Made by a program: the position numbers and the translations under genes
Part shown: piece after piece, positions 61,143 to 64,000 of the stretch
How the letters are laid out: each line of letters begins with the position of its first letter
Position numbering within the stretch: position 1 is the stretch's first letter
Source of the DNA: Aquimarina spongiae
Lineage (GTDB): Bacteria; Bacteroidota; Bacteroidia; Flavobacteriales; Flavobacteriaceae
Assembly (NCBI RefSeq): GCF_900141785.1
Contig: NZ_FQYP01000009.1
Location: 225,506-289,505, forward strand
Direction: 5' to 3'
Length of the DNA: 64,000 nt
The notes under the pieces: generated by a model
Told to the model about the DNA's origin: nothing
The model's database searches: none
What the model saw: only the letters and a program-made list of their open reading frames with translations

Positions 61143-64000
61143 ATGCAAAACAAGATAATGATGCTTGTATTCCTATTACTTATGGGATACAGTGCAACGG
61201 CACAATTAACTGATGAGCCTATTGATGGTGGTGGCGGTACCACTAAGTATTATTATGATGGGGATAGAGATGGATATGGTAATCCTAACTCTGCATATGT
61301 CACCACTCCTACAACCAATTATGTGCCTAATAACACGGATTGTAATGATGGTAGTGCAGTGATCAATCCTACTACCCGATGGTATTATGATGGTGATGGC
61401 GATGGTAGAGGACGTACTAGTCCTATGAAGATCCAGTGTACTAAACCTGCCAATTATGTACTACATAAAGATGACAGGGATGATAACAATCAGTATATCA
61501 CTCATATTGCTCCCAGAAACTATTATAGAGATGGAGATCGAGATGGTTTTGGAAATCCTAGTATCAAGTATTATCGCAGTGCTCCTCCTAGTGATGGGTA
61601 TACTTATGTGACCAATGGGAATGATTGTAATGATGGTAATGCATCGATTAATCCCAACAAGGTTTGGTATCGCGATTGGGATAGAGATGGTCGGGGTAAT
61701 GCGACTGTTACCACACAGAGTTGTACACAACCGTCGGGTTATGTAGCTAACAATGATGATATCAATGATGGTAATGAGTTTATCACCAATATTCCACCGC
61801 GATACTTTTACATCGATGGGGATCTGGATACTTTTGGCTCTCCAGCTGCAGCAACTAGAGTGTATCATAGTGTTCGTCCAAGTGGTTATGTGACTAACAA
61901 TCTGGATTGTGATGATGGAGAAGGCGATATCAACCCCAACACAGTTTGGTATAAGGATGGAGATGGAGACAACAGAGGAACCTCTTCGATTACCAAAACC
62001 CAGTGTGATCGTCCTTTGGGTTATGTACTAACCAATGATGATATTGATGATAGTAATGAGTTTATTACTCACATTGCACCAAAGCACTACTACAGAGATG
62101 CAGACAATGATACTTATGGTAATCCTGTGTTTCACTATTATCGTAGTGCCCCTCCGGCAGATGGGTATGCTTATGTAACTAACGATGATGATTATAACGA
62201 TAGTGATGAGTACATTACCAATATTGCTCCCCAAAACTTTTACAGAGACGCTGATAATGACACTTTTGGAGATCCAAACATCAGATATACCCGTAGTGCA
62301 CCACCACAAGATGGATATAGCTATGTCACCAACCTGAATGACTATGATGATAGCACCGAGTTTATCACCAACATTGCACCGAAGAATTTTTATAGAGATG
62401 TAGATACGGACACTTTTGGAGATCCAAATGCTCTATTTTATCGCAGTGCAGCTCCAAGTGATGGCTATAGTTATGTTCTTAATGGAGAGGATTGTAATGA
62501 CAATAACCCCAATATCCACCCCAATACCGTATGGTATAGGGATGGCGACAATGATGGTTTTGGTGATCCCAGTGATACACAAACGGGATGTACTCCACCT
62601 ACAGGCTATGTGACTGACAACACAGATCAGTGTCCTGGAGAGTATGGAGAGGATATGGGATGTACAGGTATCCCACATAGTCTTAGCTTATCAAATACTG
62701 AGAGTTATGTATTTACCCGTACCTACCAAACCGCCATGAGCTCACCTAATGAGATACAGGTGAATCGTGATGTAATTGAAACAGTGACGTATTTTGATGG
62801 ACTAGGAAGACCTAAACAACAAACGGCCATCAAAGGTTCTCCTACTCAAAAAGACATCATCACTCATATGGAGTATGATGAGGTGGGTAGACAAGCCAAG
62901 CAGTACTTACCTTTTGCCAAGGCAAACCAAGGTAGTTATACTGCGGTAAATATCACGAATGATATCAACCAGTATTACTTAGATACCTATGCAGTAGACT
63001 TTGCAGGGATTACTAACCCAGCACAAGTAAATGCCTATAGTGAGACGATCTTTGAGGATTCTCCCTTAAACCGAACACTAGAACAAGGAGCTCCAGGTAA
63101 AGATTGGAAGGTAGATCCAAATAGTGATACTGATCATACCATCAAGTTTGATTGGAGACACAACATGGCTAACGAAGTAGTACGCTTTGATGTAGACTTT
63201 ACCAATAGCGATACTGAAAAGCCGGTATTATCACAAAACGGATACTATGCTGCCAATGAATTGTATGTAAGTATCACCAAGGATGAGAACTGGACTACAG
63301 CTGATGGAGATAACCATACTACCAGAGAATACAAAGACAAACAGGGAAGAGTAGTATTAAAACGCACCTTTGCTTCGACAAGCTCAGCTAGCTCAGAAGC
63401 ACATGACACCTATTATATCTATGATAATTTTGGGAATCTCTCATATGTACTACCACCCAAGGTGACTGTAGCCAATGGCGTAAGTCAGAGTGAGCTCGCC
63501 GAACTCTGTTACCAATACAAATACGATTACAGAAACCGATTGGTTGAAAAGAAGATCCCTGGCAAAGGATGGGAGTATATTGTGTACAACAAACTGGATC
63601 AACCGGTCATGACTCAGGATGCGAATCTAAGGAGTAAAAACCAATGGTTGTTTACCAAATATGACAGACATGGTCGTGTTGCGTATACGGGATTGATTGG
63701 TAATAGTAGTGGCCGTATCCCTATGCAAGAATCTGCAGATAACACGGTTGTGTACACCCAACATGAAAGCAAACAAAGCAGTGCACAAACTATAGCGGGT
63801 ACCACGATATATTATAGTAACAATGCCATCCCACAAGGGATTGCAGAAATCCATACGATCAATTATTATGATGATTACAATTTTGATCGTCATGGTATGG
63901 ACAAGCCAGCAACTGTATACGGGGTAACGACTACAGATCAAGTAAGAAGTTTACCTACAGGGACCAAGGTAAGAGTATTGGATACCAATAACTGGATTAC
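61143..64000 (+). CDS. Secreted DUF6443/RHS protein with ten acidic repeats, 3' end outside window
   Basis: Open from ATG 61143 to the window edge, 952 codons and still open. The signal peptide is MQNKIMMLVFLLLMGYSATA. Residues about 36-510 carry ten units of about 47 residues, each with an Y/W-Y-x-DGDxDGxG-type acidic loop plus a second acidic turn (CNDG or DDxD), resembling MopE/TSP3-like metal-binding repeats. From about residue 520 a DUF6443 region follows (YVFTRTYQTAM, VTYFDGLGRPKQQTAIKGSP, MEYDEVGRQAKQYLPFAK), then YD repeats such as YIYDNFGNLSYVLPP and KYDRHGRVAYTGL. The variable C-terminus that would reveal a toxin or adhesin is not included. Confidence 0.88.
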   Translation, partial: MQNKIMMLVFLLLMGYSATAQLTDEPIDGGGGTTKYYYDGDRDGYGNPNSAYVTTPTTNYVPNNTDCNDGSAVINPTTRWYYDGDGDGRGRTSPMKIQCTKPANYVLHKDDRDDNNQYITHIAPRNYYRDGDRDGFGNPSIKYYRSAPPSDGYTYVTNGNDCNDGNASINPNKVWYRDWDRDGRGNATVTTQSCTQPSGYVANNDDINDGNEFITNIPPRYFYIDGDLDTFGSPAAATRVYHSVRPSGYVTNNLDCDDGEGDINPNTVWYKDGDGDNRGTSSITKTQCDRPLGYVLTNDDIDDSNEFITHIAPKHYYRDADNDTYGNPVFHYYRSAPPADGYAYVTNDDDYNDSDEYITNIAPQNFYRDADNDTFGDPNIRYTRSAPPQDGYSYVTNLNDYDDSTEFITNIAPKNFYRDVDTDTFGDPNALFYRSAAPSDGYSYVLNGEDCNDNNPNIHPNTVWYRDGDNDGFGDPSDTQTGCTPPTGYVTDNTDQCPGEYGEDMGCTGIPHSLSLSNTESYVFTRTYQTAMSSPNEIQVNRDVIETVTYFDGLGRPKQQTAIKGSPTQKDIITHMEYDEVGRQAKQYLPFAKANQGSYTAVNITNDINQYYLDTYAVDFAGITNPAQVNAYSETIFEDSPLNRTLEQGAPGKDWKVDPNSDTDHTIKFDWRHNMANEVVRFDVDFTNSDTEKPVLSQNGYYAANELYVSITKDENWTTADGDNHTTREYKDKQGRVVLKRTFASTSSASSEAHDTYYIYDNFGNLSYVLPPKVTVANGVSQSELAELCYQYKYDYRNRLVEKKIPGKGWEYIVYNKLDQPVMTQDANLRSKNQWLFTKYDRHGRVAYTGLIGNSSGRIPMQESADNTVVYTQHESKQSSAQTIAGTTIYYSNNAIPQGIAEIHTINYYDDYNFDRHGMDKPATVYGVTTTDQVRSLPTGTKVRVLDTNNWI
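61248..62673 (+). repeat. Ten tandem acidic repeats of about 47 codons
   Basis: Ten units start at Y/W/F-Y-x-DxDxDxxG. Units differ: some have a Cys pair (QCTQPxGYV and DCNDG), while units 7 and 8 lack Cys and have DYND/DYDD, so two subtypes are mixed. DxDxDG loops in series resemble calcium-binding thrombospondin-3/MopE repeats. The last unit (DNTDQCPGEYGEDMGCTG) is TSP3-like. Confidence 0.8.

Noticed and set aside
61461..62309. Long antisense open frames over the acidic repeats
   Set aside because: They arise because the repeated GAT/AAT-rich sense codons rarely give stop codons on the opposite strand; the encoded peptides are low-complexity (Ile/Thr/Ser runs) with no start context, while the sense frame is clearly coding.
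57701..64000. Calling the RHS locus a toxin-immunity system
   Set aside because: No tip domain, core motif or immunity gene is inside the window; the C-terminal end of the second gene is missing.

Overview
The window looks like a chromosomal segment of a marine member of the Flavobacteriaceae (Bacteroidota). The sequence evidence is: AT-rich DNA; promoter boxes of the TAnnTTTG type in place of E. coli sigma70 boxes; few recognisable Shine-Dalgarno sequences; a type IX secretion (T9SS) C-terminal sorting domain; DUF1501/DUF1800 and DUF6443/RHS proteins; membrane-anchored AraC regulators; and a PL7 alginate lyase lipoprotein. I cannot name the genus with confidence. No tRNA, rRNA, CRISPR array, insertion sequence or phage module was seen.

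Layout. (1) 1-112 is the tail of a protein resembling penicillin-binding protein 1C. (2) 203-14217 is one tightly packed, 11-gene operon on the + strand: a TetR regulator, an acyl-CoA synthetase, two SDR enzymes, both subunits of a biotin-dependent acyl-CoA carboxylase, an enoyl-CoA hydratase relative, a beta-keto-acid cleavage enzyme (BKACE), two acyl-CoA dehydrogenases (one fused to an SCP2 lipid-carrier domain) and an ALDH3-type fatty-aldehyde dehydrogenase. The gene set resembles the acyclic-terpene (Atu) pathway and the steps of phytol catabolism. It could oxidise a beta-methyl-branched isoprenoid aldehyde or acid, activate it to a CoA ester, carboxylate the methyl branch, hydrate it and cleave it. 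This is the most interesting system in the window. (3) 14230-23370 holds mostly minus-strand accessory genes (a YCII-domain lipoprotein, two tandem paralogous outer-membrane proteins, a CYTH protein, a three-gene unit with a membrane AraC regulator and a DUF2911 protein, an SDR-like protein), plus dinB and a methionine-type aminotransferase. (4) 23576-27022 is the sdhCAB operon with a good promoter and terminator.

(5) 27120-28397 is an orphan alginate lyase lipoprotein whose promoter carries a perfect 30-bp palindrome. (6) 28575-39459 holds housekeeping and miscellaneous genes: a YeeZ-like protein, an M28 peptidase, a CBS protein, a zinc-ribbon protein, a DUF6265 protein, a histone-deacetylase-fold protein, an MFS transporter, a large secreted unknown and metG. 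(7) 39557-42733 is a DUF1800/DUF1501 pair with a T9SS tail. (8) 42833-50949 contains an LD-carboxypeptidase/YraN/aldo-keto reductase operon, a membrane AraC regulator followed by a CPBP protease, an NHL-type lipoprotein, an S33-like hydrolase and a class-C beta-lactamase-fold hydrolase. (9) 51038-57368 has a membrane-anchored XRE regulator, a small unknown, mfd and a class-V aminotransferase.

(10) 57701-64000 is a two-gene RHS/YD-repeat locus. A secreted 1140-residue RHS protein is followed 19 bp later by a larger secreted protein that leaves the window. The second protein carries ten acidic repeats of about 47 residues (MopE/calcium-binding style), then a DUF6443 region and more RHS sequence. 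Its C-terminus, where a variable or toxic tip would lie, is outside the window.
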